Assembly: GCA_013697395.1 (NCBI GenBank)
Contig: JACCWY010000168.1
Location: forward strand, 1-5,404
Length of the DNA stretch: 5,404 nucleotides
Direction: 5' to 3'
Origin: Chloroflexota bacterium
GTDB lineage: Bacteria; Chloroflexota; Limnocylindria; QHBO01
Below, one piece after another: positions 1-5,404 of the stretch. The notes beneath the pieces were generated by a model. The model did not search any database. It was not told the DNA's origin and worked only from the letters and a program-made list of their open reading frames with translations. The position numbers and the translations under genes are program-made. Positions within the stretch are counted from its first letter, which is position 1. Every line of letters begins with the position of its first letter.

Positions 1-1
1 C

Positions 2-1027
2 ACATGGACCGACTTCGACACCGAGAACGCAGCCCACGGCCTGGCCACCACGGGCGGCACGGTTGGAACCACCGGAATCGGTGGCCTGACCCTGGGTGGT
101 GGAGTCGGGTTCCTGATGGGGTCGTACGGGCTGACCTGCGACAACCTCCTTTCGGTGGACCTGGTGACCGCATCGGGCGAGCTCCTGACGGTTAGCGAGC
201 ACGACAACCCGGATCTGTTCTGGGGCATTCGTGGTGGCGGCGGCAACTTCGGAGTCGTGACCGCATTCGAATACCGCCTGCACCCGGTGGGCACGCTGCT
301 GGCCGGACTCGTCCTCTACCCCGAGAATGTCGCGCGCGAAGCGCTGGAACTGTTCCGGCAGGTGTGCTCCACGGCACCCGATGAGCTGACCTGCGCCTTC
401 GCCATGCTGACACTGCCCGATGGCCCCAAGGTTGCCGCTATCGCAGCCTGTTACAACGACACCGTCCACAACGGGGAGGAGCTCGTCAGACCGCTGCGCG
501 AGCTGGGTCCGCCGATCGACGATGGGATTCGGTTGATGGGCTACACCGAGGTACAGCGCATCTTTGCCGAGATCCCGTTCGGCCTGCACAACTATTGGAA
601 GGGCCACCTCATCCGTGACATGACCGATGACGTCGTGGACGCCACCATCGACGCCTTCGAATCGATGACCTCGCAGCATTCGGCGATCCTGATCGAGGCC
701 CCGCATGGTGCCGTCGGACGCGTTCCTGCCGACGCCACCGCCTTCGGACAGCGCGACGCCCGTTTCAATGCCAGCGGCCTGGCGATCTGGGAGCCTTCCG
801 ACGCCCCGGACCGCCATATCGCTTGGGCCCGCTCGTACGCCGCGGCCCTCGCGCCATCTGCCAGCGGAGGCTACGTCAACTATCTTGGCGACGACGCAAC
901 CGCGGCAGACGTGGCCAGTGCCTACGGCGAGAAGCGCTTTCGGCGGCTGGTGGCGCTGAAGGACCGCTACGACCCGACGAACATGTTTCGCTTCAACCAG
1001 AACATCAAGCCGACCCGCGCCGGATGA
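2..1027 (+). CDS. FAD-linked oxidase, berberine-bridge-enzyme type (5' partial)
   Basis: Flavoprotein oxidase or dehydrogenase of the PCMH-type FAD-binding / berberine-bridge (BBE-like) family. Such enzymes oxidise alcohols, sugars or secondary metabolites using FAD. The frame is open from the left edge, so the first 110 to 120 residues of a roughly 460-residue protein lie outside; 341 residues are visible. Visible residues 12-36 carry the FAD-binding stretch HGLATTGG then GIGGLTLGGG. The RGGGGNFGVVT motif follows near residue 78, and the C-terminal BBE signature starts at residue 291 (YVNYLGDD) and ends near DPTNMFRFNQNI. The N-terminal segment that would hold the covalent-flavin histidine is missing. 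The cysteine that forms the second flavin link in bicovalent members appears as Thr or Val here, so flavin is at most singly attached. An internal ATG at 116 is not the start, because the conserved fold extends upstream of it. The stop overlaps the next gene's ATG by 4 bases. Family is sure; substrate is unknown. Confidence 0.93.
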   Translation, partial: TWTDFDTENAAHGLATTGGTVGTTGIGGLTLGGGVGFLMGSYGLTCDNLLSVDLVTASGELLTVSEHDNPDLFWGIRGGGGNFGVVTAFEYRLHPVGTLLAGLVLYPENVAREALELFRQVCSTAPDELTCAFAMLTLPDGPKVAAIAACYNDTVHNGEELVRPLRELGPPIDDGIRLMGYTEVQRIFAEIPFGLHNYWKGHLIRDMTDDVVDATIDAFESMTSQHSAILIEAPHGAVGRVPADATAFGQRDARFNASGLAIWEPSDAPDRHIAWARSYAAALAPSASGGYVNYLGDDATAADVASAYGEKRFRRLVALKDRYDPTNMFRFNQNIKPTRAG

Positions 1028-1863
1028 GGTTCGGCCTCCACCTGCCGAACTTCGGGGCCGTTGGGGATCCCCGAATCCTCGCCGATCTAGCCGCGCAGGC
1101 GGAGTCAGCCGGCTGGGACGGCTTCTTCTTGTGGGACCACATCCTGGGCGATCCCAGGTGGCGCCACCCAATGGTCGATCCGTGGATCGCGCTAGCCGCG
1201 GTGGCGTCCGCCACGCGCGAGATCAGGCTCGGAGCCCTCGTTACCGCCGTCCCGCGCCGCCGTCCCTGGCATCTGGCGCGCGAGACAGCGACGCTGGATC
1301 AGCTCTCTGGCGGCCGGCTGACTGTCGGCGTCGGGCTAGGCTTTCCGGCGGGTGCGGAGTTCGAGCATTTCGGCGAGGACGGGGCCATACGCCGTCGAGC
1401 GCGTCGCCTGGACGAGGGCTTGGCCATCCTGAACGGGCTGTGGAGCGGAGAGCCGTTCGCGTTCGAGGGCGAGGAATACACCATGCAGGAAACCGTCTTC
1501 CTGCCACGACCGATGCAGAGGCCCCGCCCACCGGTCTGGGTCGCGGCGCACTGGCCCGCCCGCGCGCCGCTGCGAAGGGCCGCACTCTGGGACGGCGTGG
1601 TCCCAGAGCATGCCGGCGGCGCTCGGCTCTCGCCGATGGAGCTCGTCGAGCTGCTTGCCTACGTGCGGGAACACCGCCAGGCCGCCGGCGCGTTCGATGC
1701 CGTCATTTCGGGCCGCTCGTTGGAGCTCGCCGAAGGCGAGCTGGAGCGGTACAGCGCAGCCGGCGCCTCCTGGTGGCTGGAAGGGATCATGCCCGCCATG
1801 TCGCTCGCCGAGGTCCGGAAACGAATCATTGCTGGAGTGCCCAGCTTCGCCTCAGGCGCCTGA
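1024..1863 (+). CDS. LLM-class flavin-dependent (probably F420) oxidoreductase
   Basis: Bacterial-luciferase-like TIM-barrel protein of 279 residues, slightly short for a family that usually has 290 to 340. Members use FMN or coenzyme F420 to oxidise or reduce small organic compounds. Residues 2-10 (RFGLHLPNF) form the first strand, and residues 31-39 (WDGFFLWDH) the second. Residues 77-88 (PRRRPWHLARET) and 96-106 (GGRLTVGVGLG) are typical of the F420-linked subgroup, and residues 167-175 (PRPPVWVAA) are the usual late-barrel strand. The ATG at 1024 is chosen because the conserved N-terminus begins there and overlaps the upstream stop as ATGA. No Shine-Dalgarno sequence is evident, so translation is probably coupled to the upstream oxidase. 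The same frame is open back to 823, but that extension only shadows the upstream gene. F420 rather than FMN is an inference from the motifs; the substrate cannot be assigned. Confidence 0.92.
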   Translation: MRFGLHLPNFGAVGDPRILADLAAQAESAGWDGFFLWDHILGDPRWRHPMVDPWIALAAVASATREIRLGALVTAVPRRRPWHLARETATLDQLSGGRLTVGVGLGFPAGAEFEHFGEDGAIRRRARRLDEGLAILNGLWSGEPFAFEGEEYTMQETVFLPRPMQRPRPPVWVAAHWPARAPLRRAALWDGVVPEHAGGARLSPMELVELLAYVREHRQAAGAFDAVISGRSLELAEGELERYSAAGASWWLEGIMPAMSLAEVRKRIIAGVPSFASGA

Positions 1864-2369
1864 CGGCGGCGAGGACCGAGCGTGGGCTGAGGGACTGACC
1901 GATCTGGCAGCCTGAGGGCGCCGACGCGATAGCCATCGCCTGGTCGCACAGGTAGCCCGCGAGGTTAGGGTTAGGGCTGACCACGGATGGACGAGCCCGG
2001 TCGGGTCCCCGCCTCGAGTTCCGGCGATAAGAGATGGTGCCCGGCAGCGATTGGACGGAGGCCGACCACAATGCTCCGGCAACTGGGCGTACGAGCTCTC
2101 CCACGTACACTGCGTCGATTGACTGGCTCGCGTTCATTGCCTCGCTTGTCGGCAGCCTCGCATGGCCCGTCACCGTCCCAGCAATCGCCCTGGTCTTCCG
2201 CAGCGCGCTCGGGCTGGATTGTTACTCCGATCGCATCTTGATGGAGCTGCCGGAGCCGATTGGTGGCTGCATTCCCGAGGCCACCTCAAGCCTCGCTTCC
2301 CATCCCGCCCGGTCCGCGAGGCGCGACCGAAGCCCCGCACGCCATCGCTCGTCGTCCATGACGCAGGAC
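1864..2369. other. Convergent intergenic region without an intact gene
   Basis: About 500 bases lie between two gene sets that point at each other. No frame here has both a credible start and conserved protein features along its length. The region holds a short membrane-protein remnant (2115-2213) and one arm of an 11-base inverted repeat near its right end. I see no G+C-rich hairpin followed by a T-run, so no classical intrinsic terminator, and no promoter or tRNA that I can support. The length is unusual beside the overlapping genes on both sides and suggests a decayed gene. Confidence 0.7.
2115..2213 (+). pseudogene. Remnant of a small single-pass membrane protein (N-terminal segment)
   Basis: One plus-strand frame reads about 33 residues containing DWLAFIASLVGSLAWP and then AIALVFRSALG. 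This is a hydrophobic helix ending in an FR motif. It resembles, from memory, the N-terminal anchor of short uncharacterised bacterial proteins that begin like W-x-x-F-I/V-A-S-L-V-G-S-L-A-W-P, after which a charged cytoplasmic tail is normal. Here the frame changes character right after the anchor and runs antisense into the neighbouring hydrolase gene. No ATG or GTG start with a ribosome-binding site sits just before it. The frame 2 bases along from about 2216 reads LLLRSHLDG, which could be a shifted continuation of the tail. A frameshifted or truncated relic is the best reading; chance hydrophobicity is the alternative. Confidence 0.42.
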
Positions 2370-2400
2370 TTATGCCGGCCACGCCAACAGGCGTGCGGGG
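2333..2400. repeat. Exact 11-base inverted repeat flanking the stop of the minus-strand operon
   Basis: CCCCGCACGCC at 2333-2343 is the exact reverse complement of GGCGTGCGGGG at 2390-2400, separated by 46 bases. In the minus-strand transcript the first arm lies in the last codons of the hydrolase gene, its TAA stop (2372-2370) is in the loop, and the second arm follows the stop. A shorter stem, CACGCC/GGCGTG with a 4-base loop (2380-2385 with 2390-2395), shares the 2390-2395 bases, so the two folds exclude each other. It could slow or end transcription or protect the mRNA 3' end. It has no T-run, so it is not a standard intrinsic terminator. Confidence 0.5.
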
Positions 2401-3317
2401 TTCGTCACGAGCACGGTATCGAGGAGGGCCGGACCGGCAGCTGCGGTGAGGCGCGGGATGAAGCGGGTCGGAAGGTATGCCATCCCCGGGAGCCCCCCAT
2501 AGGACGCGAACGAGGAGCGCCGCGCGACGTCTCCACCGAGCAGAATGCGGTCTGCAGCTCCGCCCCGCGCAACTGCAAGAAGGCACTCAACGAGGACGGA
2601 GTCTGGCCAGTACTTCGCCCGTCCCGCTCCGTCATAGCCGAGGTACACTCCCGAGGCGGCGAGCTCGAGGTGGAGCTCCGCGTCGGGGTTGCGGTCGACA
2701 TGGGCGAGCGCGAGTCGGTGGCGAGGGACGCCTTCCTCTTCGAGGAGCGCCGCGACCTCGAAGCCCGCCGTTCCCTGCTCAAGATGACAAACGACCGGCG
2801 CGCCGGTTCGTCGGTGCGCGGCGCCCGCCGCCGCCAACACGTTGCGCTCGAACGTCGATATGTGCCAGTAGCCAATGCCGACCTTGATGACACCGGCACG
2901 CACATCGGTGGCCGGTGGCGGAGTCGACGATCGGTCATCGGCGTTCATGCCATCCGTGAGCTCACGAACGAAGCGCTCCGCCAAGTCGTCGGCGGTCATC
3001 TCACGAAGCCAATGCCTGTCCGGGTAATGCACCTCTTGATGCACGCCCGTGCTCGCGACGATCGTCATGCCTGACCGCATGGCGATGTCTCGCAGGCCCT
3101 CCGGACGCCTGCCGAGGCCGATGGGCGTTAGCTCGACGAGAGCCTCGATTCCCGCCGACCGGAGCGCGGTCGCCTCGTGAGCGGAGCGGGTCACGTCATC
3201 CAGCTCGTCGCCAGGGAGTAGAGGGCTGCTCTGGAGGAGGTGCTCGTGATAGTCGGTGCGCCCGAGCGATCCGGCAGGTATGTCGCCCGTCACGGTCCGG
3301 ACGAAGGACGCCGTCAC
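2370..3317 (-). CDS. Phosphotriesterase-family metal-dependent hydrolase, probable lactonase
   Basis: Amidohydrolase-superfamily TIM barrel of 315 residues, the normal length for phosphotriesterase-like proteins. Most bacterial members without pesticide-degrading activity are lactonases, and that is the likely role here. All six binuclear-metal ligands can be placed: His24 and His26 (HEH), Lys145 in GVIKVG as the bridging carboxylated lysine, His178 in VCHLE, His206 in LAHVD, and Asp263 in LLGGDVARR. Residues 306-313 (NPARLLAW) are the usual C-terminus. The GTG at 3317 is chosen because the TVTGDIP start of the fold follows at once, and because it overlaps the upstream stop as GTGA. AGAGG lies 10 bases upstream. 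The frame stays open to 3512, but that part is antisense-like noise over the upstream gene's end. It is the last gene of the operon. Family and metal site are secure; lactonase activity is inferred from family and context. Confidence 0.92.
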   Translation of the reverse strand: MTASFVRTVTGDIPAGSLGRTDYHEHLLQSSPLLPGDELDDVTRSAHEATALRSAGIEALVELTPIGLGRRPEGLRDIAMRSGMTIVASTGVHQEVHYPDRHWLREMTADDLAERFVRELTDGMNADDRSSTPPPATDVRAGVIKVGIGYWHISTFERNVLAAAGAAHRRTGAPVVCHLEQGTAGFEVAALLEEEGVPRHRLALAHVDRNPDAELHLELAASGVYLGYDGAGRAKYWPDSVLVECLLAVARGGAADRILLGGDVARRSSFASYGGLPGMAYLPTRFIPRLTAAAGPALLDTVLVTNPARLLAWPA

Positions 3318-4240
3318 AGGCGTTCGGCCTCTGCGATCGCCGACAGCCGCCTGAGCATCGCTCCGTCGATCCGGATTCCGAAGACCTCCCCGATCACCTC
3401 GCTCCACCCATGGAGGAAGTAGCGCCGGCCATCCTCCACCGCCTTGAGCTGCGCACGCTGCCTGGAAGCCTGCTCGAGAAACCGAAGCTTGCCGCGATAG
3501 TTGAGCTCCCACGCGATGCCACCCTCGGGGAACCGTGCGGCGTCGGTGAGCGGTGAGCCCGGACGGTCCTTGCCCATGCCGGTGGCGTTGATGACGAGCG
3601 ATCCGTCAGGCAGCGTGGCCATGCGTGGATCGTTCTCCTCCGGGACTTCGTTGCACACGAGCTCGACGCGATCGGCGACGCCGAGCCGCTCGAGGACCGA
3701 CTGGCAGGCGTCAAGCCTAGCGGCAGTCCGGTTTACGAGCGCCACGCGTCGAGGGCGGTCCGCCGCGGGTCGCTCCACAAGAAGATGGACGGCGATCGCT
3801 AGGCCGGCGCCGCCCGCCCCGAAGCAGAGAACCTCAGCGCCTGACGCAAAGTGCCCGGGAGGCACAAACGCGTCGAGCGCTCGTCCGCCGGTGATCACGT
3901 CCTTCGCCTGCCCGATGAACCGTCCGTCGCTTTTCGAGATGCACGACACCTCGCCGAGAAGTCGCGCGTGCTCGTCAAGCTCGTCGAAGAGATCGCTTGT
4001 CGCGTCGAGGATGCGGACCTTGTGCGTGGTGACGAGCGCACCGCGTACGCAGGTGTCGTCGCGAAGATCGGCGATCACCGCCCGGTAGCCTGCCGGATCG
4101 GTGTCGAGCGGCAAGTCGATGGGCTCGAGCACCGTACCGGTGATGCCAAGGGCGCTGGCCCACTGCGGGAAGAGACGGTTGATCCAGCTGCGCGTCGCGG
4201 TCACGCCGACGAAGGCGAGGGTGTCGGCATTCCGCGTCAC
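3314..4240 (-). CDS. Shikimate-dehydrogenase-like NADP-dependent oxidoreductase (divergent)
   Basis: Protein of 308 residues with the two-domain layout of AroE/YdiB-type enzymes, usually 270 to 290 residues. The substrate domain is residues 1-125 and the Rossmann domain starts at the glycine loop GAGGAG (141-146). The NRT motif that favours NADP follows the next strand. Lys74 (VTTHK) matches the catalytic lysine, and Asp114 (GQAKD) matches the Asp of the usual NTD motif. The shikimate-contacting Asn residues are gone: NVT reads LVT and GAVNT reads GEVSC. The N-terminal SxSP motif is not in its normal form (TATRSWIN). A role in aromatic amino acid synthesis is therefore unlikely; oxidation or reduction of another hydroxy or keto acid is more plausible. 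The GTG at 4240 overlaps the upstream stop as GTGA and has AGGAG 7 bases upstream. The 3' end overlaps the hydrolase gene by 4 bases. Confidence 0.88.
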   Translation of the reverse strand: MTRNADTLAFVGVTATRSWINRLFPQWASALGITGTVLEPIDLPLDTDPAGYRAVIADLRDDTCVRGALVTTHKVRILDATSDLFDELDEHARLLGEVSCISKSDGRFIGQAKDVITGGRALDAFVPPGHFASGAEVLCFGAGGAGLAIAVHLLVERPAADRPRRVALVNRTAARLDACQSVLERLGVADRVELVCNEVPEENDPRMATLPDGSLVINATGMGKDRPGSPLTDAARFPEGGIAWELNYRGKLRFLEQASRQRAQLKAVEDGRRYFLHGWSEVIGEVFGIRIDGAMLRRLSAIAEAERL

Positions 4241-5187
4241 GCCGAGGCTCCTGCGGTGACCGGATGCTCCGGAGCCTCGCCGTGCAGGAGGACCCGCACG
4301 CACTCACGTGCGGCACTCATCCCCATTCGGTCGACGGCCTGAACACTCTGCCCTGCGATATGCGGCGTGACAATGACATTCGGCGCGTCGAGGAGCGGGC
4401 TCCGGCCACGTTCTTCCGTGCTGAGGACGTCGGTCGCCAGCGCTCCGAGCCGGCCCGTGCGCAGCAGTTCCGCGACGGCGGCCTCGTCAATGAGCGCCGC
4501 GCGCGCCGTGTTCACGAGGATGGCCCCGGGTCTCATGGCCGTGAGCAGCGTGGCGTCGATGAGGGGCCTGGGCGTCGCGGGGGCGTGGAGCGTGACGATG
4601 TCGGCCACACGGACCAGCTCCGCGAGCGAAACGAGCGGGATGTCGACCTCAACGGCATATGGATCGTGCGCCACCACTCGCGACCCGAAGCCGTTGAGAC
4701 GCCGGTGGACGGCCCGACCGATCCGGCCGTAGCCGACGATCCCGACCGTGCACTTACCGAGCTCGCGCCCCACCCTGCCGGACCAATGGCCCTCCCGCAC
4801 CGCTCGGTCACCGTCGACGATGCCGCGCAGGGCAGCAAGTGCCAGGCCGATAGTCAAGTCGGCGACGGCCTCGGCGTTCGCGCCGGGGGTGTTCGTGACG
4901 ATCACGCCTCGGCGACGAGCGGCGTCGAGGTCGACGCTGTCGACGCCGACGCCGTAGCGGGCCACGATCCTCAGCATCGGCGCTGCGTCGAGATGCGCCG
5001 CGCCGATCGGAGCGGTGCCGGCGATCCATCCCTCGGCGCGGGCGAGGTGCGGCAGGAGAGCGGCCAGCTCATGGCCCGGATCGCCGCGGACGACGCTCAG
5101 GCCCTCGGCGCGAAGCAGAGCCTCTGGATCCTTGTCGCCGCCGCCGAACGACCGCGTCGTAACGAGGACGGTCCGGTCCTCATCCAC
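4237..5187 (-). CDS. D-isomer-specific 2-hydroxyacid dehydrogenase (phosphoglycerate-dehydrogenase-like)
   Basis: NAD-dependent enzyme of 316 residues that interconverts a D-2-hydroxyacid and a 2-oxoacid; full family length for the short form without a regulatory ACT domain. Residues 77-83 (RYGVGVD) form the substrate loop. The Rossmann motif GYGRIG is at 152-157, and Asp175 at the end of the second strand points to NAD rather than NADP. The catalytic triad is complete: Arg229 (NTARAA), Glu258 (DVLSTE) and His276 (TPHIAG). The glycine normally after the arginine is Ala230, a mild change. The GTG at 5187 is preferred over an in-frame ATG at 5211: GAGGTG lies just upstream, the usual N-terminal strand TVLVTTR follows, and the overlap with the aldolase stop is only 8 bases. 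It probably acts on an intermediate of the same sugar-acid route, not in serine synthesis, but the substrate is not known. Confidence 0.92.
   Translation of the reverse strand: MDEDRTVLVTTRSFGGGDKDPEALLRAEGLSVVRGDPGHELAALLPHLARAEGWIAGTAPIGAAHLDAAPMLRIVARYGVGVDSVDLDAARRRGVIVTNTPGANAEAVADLTIGLALAALRGIVDGDRAVREGHWSGRVGRELGKCTVGIVGYGRIGRAVHRRLNGFGSRVVAHDPYAVEVDIPLVSLAELVRVADIVTLHAPATPRPLIDATLLTAMRPGAILVNTARAALIDEAAVAELLRTGRLGALATDVLSTEERGRSPLLDAPNVIVTPHIAGQSVQAVDRMGMSAARECVRVLLHGEAPEHPVTAGASA
4248..4252 (-). promoter_or_regulatory. Ribosome-binding site for the shikimate-dehydrogenase-like gene
   Basis: AGGAG on the minus strand lies 7 bases before the GTG at 4240, within the last codons of the upstream dehydrogenase. 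It supports the GTGA-overlap start over an in-frame ATG at 4303, which would add about 20 low-complexity residues. Confidence 0.65.
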
Positions 5188-5404
5188 GCGGCACCTCGTT
5201 GATGACGGCACGAAGTGCCGTCGCGCGACGAGCGAGCTCCCGAGCGTCGCCGGCAGCCACGGCCTCGGGCGGACACAATGGGCCCCCCACGTTCACCGCA
5301 ACTGCGCCGGCCTCGAGATACGCGGCGATGTTCGAAGCGTCGACGCCGCCCGACGGCATGAGCGGCACGTGGGGCATCGGTGCCGCCACCGCGCGCAGGT
5401 AGGC
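5180..5404 (-). CDS. KDPG/KHG-type aldolase, C-terminal part (cut by the right edge)
   Basis: Only the last 74 residues of a class I aldolase of usually 200 to 215 residues are visible. The family splits 2-keto-3-deoxy sugar acids (such as KDPG, KDPGal or KHG) into pyruvate and an aldehyde through a Schiff base. The window starts about ten residues after the position of the Schiff-base lysine, which lies outside. Visible motifs are PHVPLMPSGGV, then AAYLEAGAVAVNVGG, then the closing GDARELARRA helix. Against the E. coli enzyme, the phosphate-pocket Thr of PTGG is Ser, and the Ser of GGSW is replaced by Pro (GGPL). This may reduce binding of phosphorylated substrates. A GTG at 5389 is internal, since upstream codons keep matching the family. 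It is the first visible gene of the minus-strand operon and overlaps the dehydrogenase by 8 bases. Confidence 0.9.
   Translation of the reverse strand, partial: AYLRAVAAPMPHVPLMPSGGVDASNIAAYLEAGAVAVNVGGPLCPPEAVAAGDARELARRATALRAVINEVPRG
5192..5197 (-). promoter_or_regulatory. Ribosome-binding site for the 2-hydroxyacid dehydrogenase
   Basis: GAGGTG on the minus strand ends 4 bases before the GTG at 5187, inside the last codons of the aldolase gene. It decides the start in favour of this GTG over the in-frame ATG at 5211. Confidence 0.6.

Noticed and set aside
823..1023. N-terminal extension of the luciferase-like protein back to 823
   Set aside because: Arg-rich shadow of the upstream oxidase's conserved C-terminal domain; the family fold begins exactly at the ATG at 1024.
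1926..1939. Small hairpin GCGAT-AGCC-ATCGC after the luciferase-like gene
   Set aside because: Five-base stem with no T-run; too weak to call a terminator.
1965..1976. Two tandem copies of TTAGGG, the vertebrate-type telomere unit
   Set aside because: Only two copies in bacterial intergenic DNA; chance or a simple local duplication is enough to explain it.
1826..2173. Minus-strand open frame across the intergenic region
   Set aside because: No family recognised, no ribosome-binding site seen, and its 3' end overlaps the luciferase-like gene; not enough support for a real gene.
2034..3074. Long plus-strand open frame antisense to the hydrolase gene
   Set aside because: From about 2370 onward it mirrors a conserved hydrolase and its translation is rich in Arg, Ser and Gly without conserved motifs. 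Only the short hydrophobic part near 2115-2213 was kept, as a possible remnant.
3318..3512. N-terminal extension of the hydrolase beyond GTG 3317
   Set aside because: It lies entirely over the 3' end of the shikimate-dehydrogenase-like gene, has no family similarity, and would make the protein about 65 residues too long.
4264..5202. Long plus-strand open frame antisense to the 2-hydroxyacid dehydrogenase
   Set aside because: Typical high-GC shadow frame: low-complexity composition with no recognisable domain, while the minus strand carries a complete catalytic triad and cofactor motif.

Overview
This is a GC-rich bacterial window with tight gene packing, GTG starts and stop/start overlaps of 4 to 8 bases. 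The protein types and codon choice fit an actinobacterium or a similar high-GC soil lineage such as Chloroflexota. That assignment is inference, because no marker gene is present.

Left half, plus strand (2-1863): the C-terminal three quarters of a berberine-bridge-type FAD-linked oxidase runs in from the left edge. It overlaps by 4 bases (ATGA) with a complete luciferase-like, probably F420- or FMN-dependent, oxidoreductase. The two form a small flavoenzyme operon whose substrate cannot be read from the sequence.

Middle (1864-2369): about 500 bases of convergent intergenic DNA. It has no intact gene, but holds a short remnant of a small membrane-anchored protein. An exact 11-base inverted repeat straddles the stop codon of the minus-strand operon.

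Right half, minus strand (2370-5404, transcribed right to left): four genes joined by overlaps. They are the C-terminus of a KDPG/KHG-type aldolase (cut by the right edge), a D-2-hydroxyacid dehydrogenase, a divergent shikimate-dehydrogenase-like NADP enzyme, and a phosphotriesterase-family metallohydrolase that is probably a lactonase. The set looks like a sugar-acid or cyclic-polyol-acid catabolic cassette: lactone opening, redox steps on hydroxy acids, and retro-aldol cleavage giving pyruvate. Two enzymes have lost residues their textbook relatives use for the textbook substrate. The aldolase has a changed phosphate pocket, and the shikimate-dehydrogenase-like protein lacks the substrate-binding Asn residues. 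A non-phosphorylated, non-shikimate substrate is therefore likely. This is the most interesting part of the window; there are no CRISPR arrays, insertion sequences, RNA genes or defence genes.
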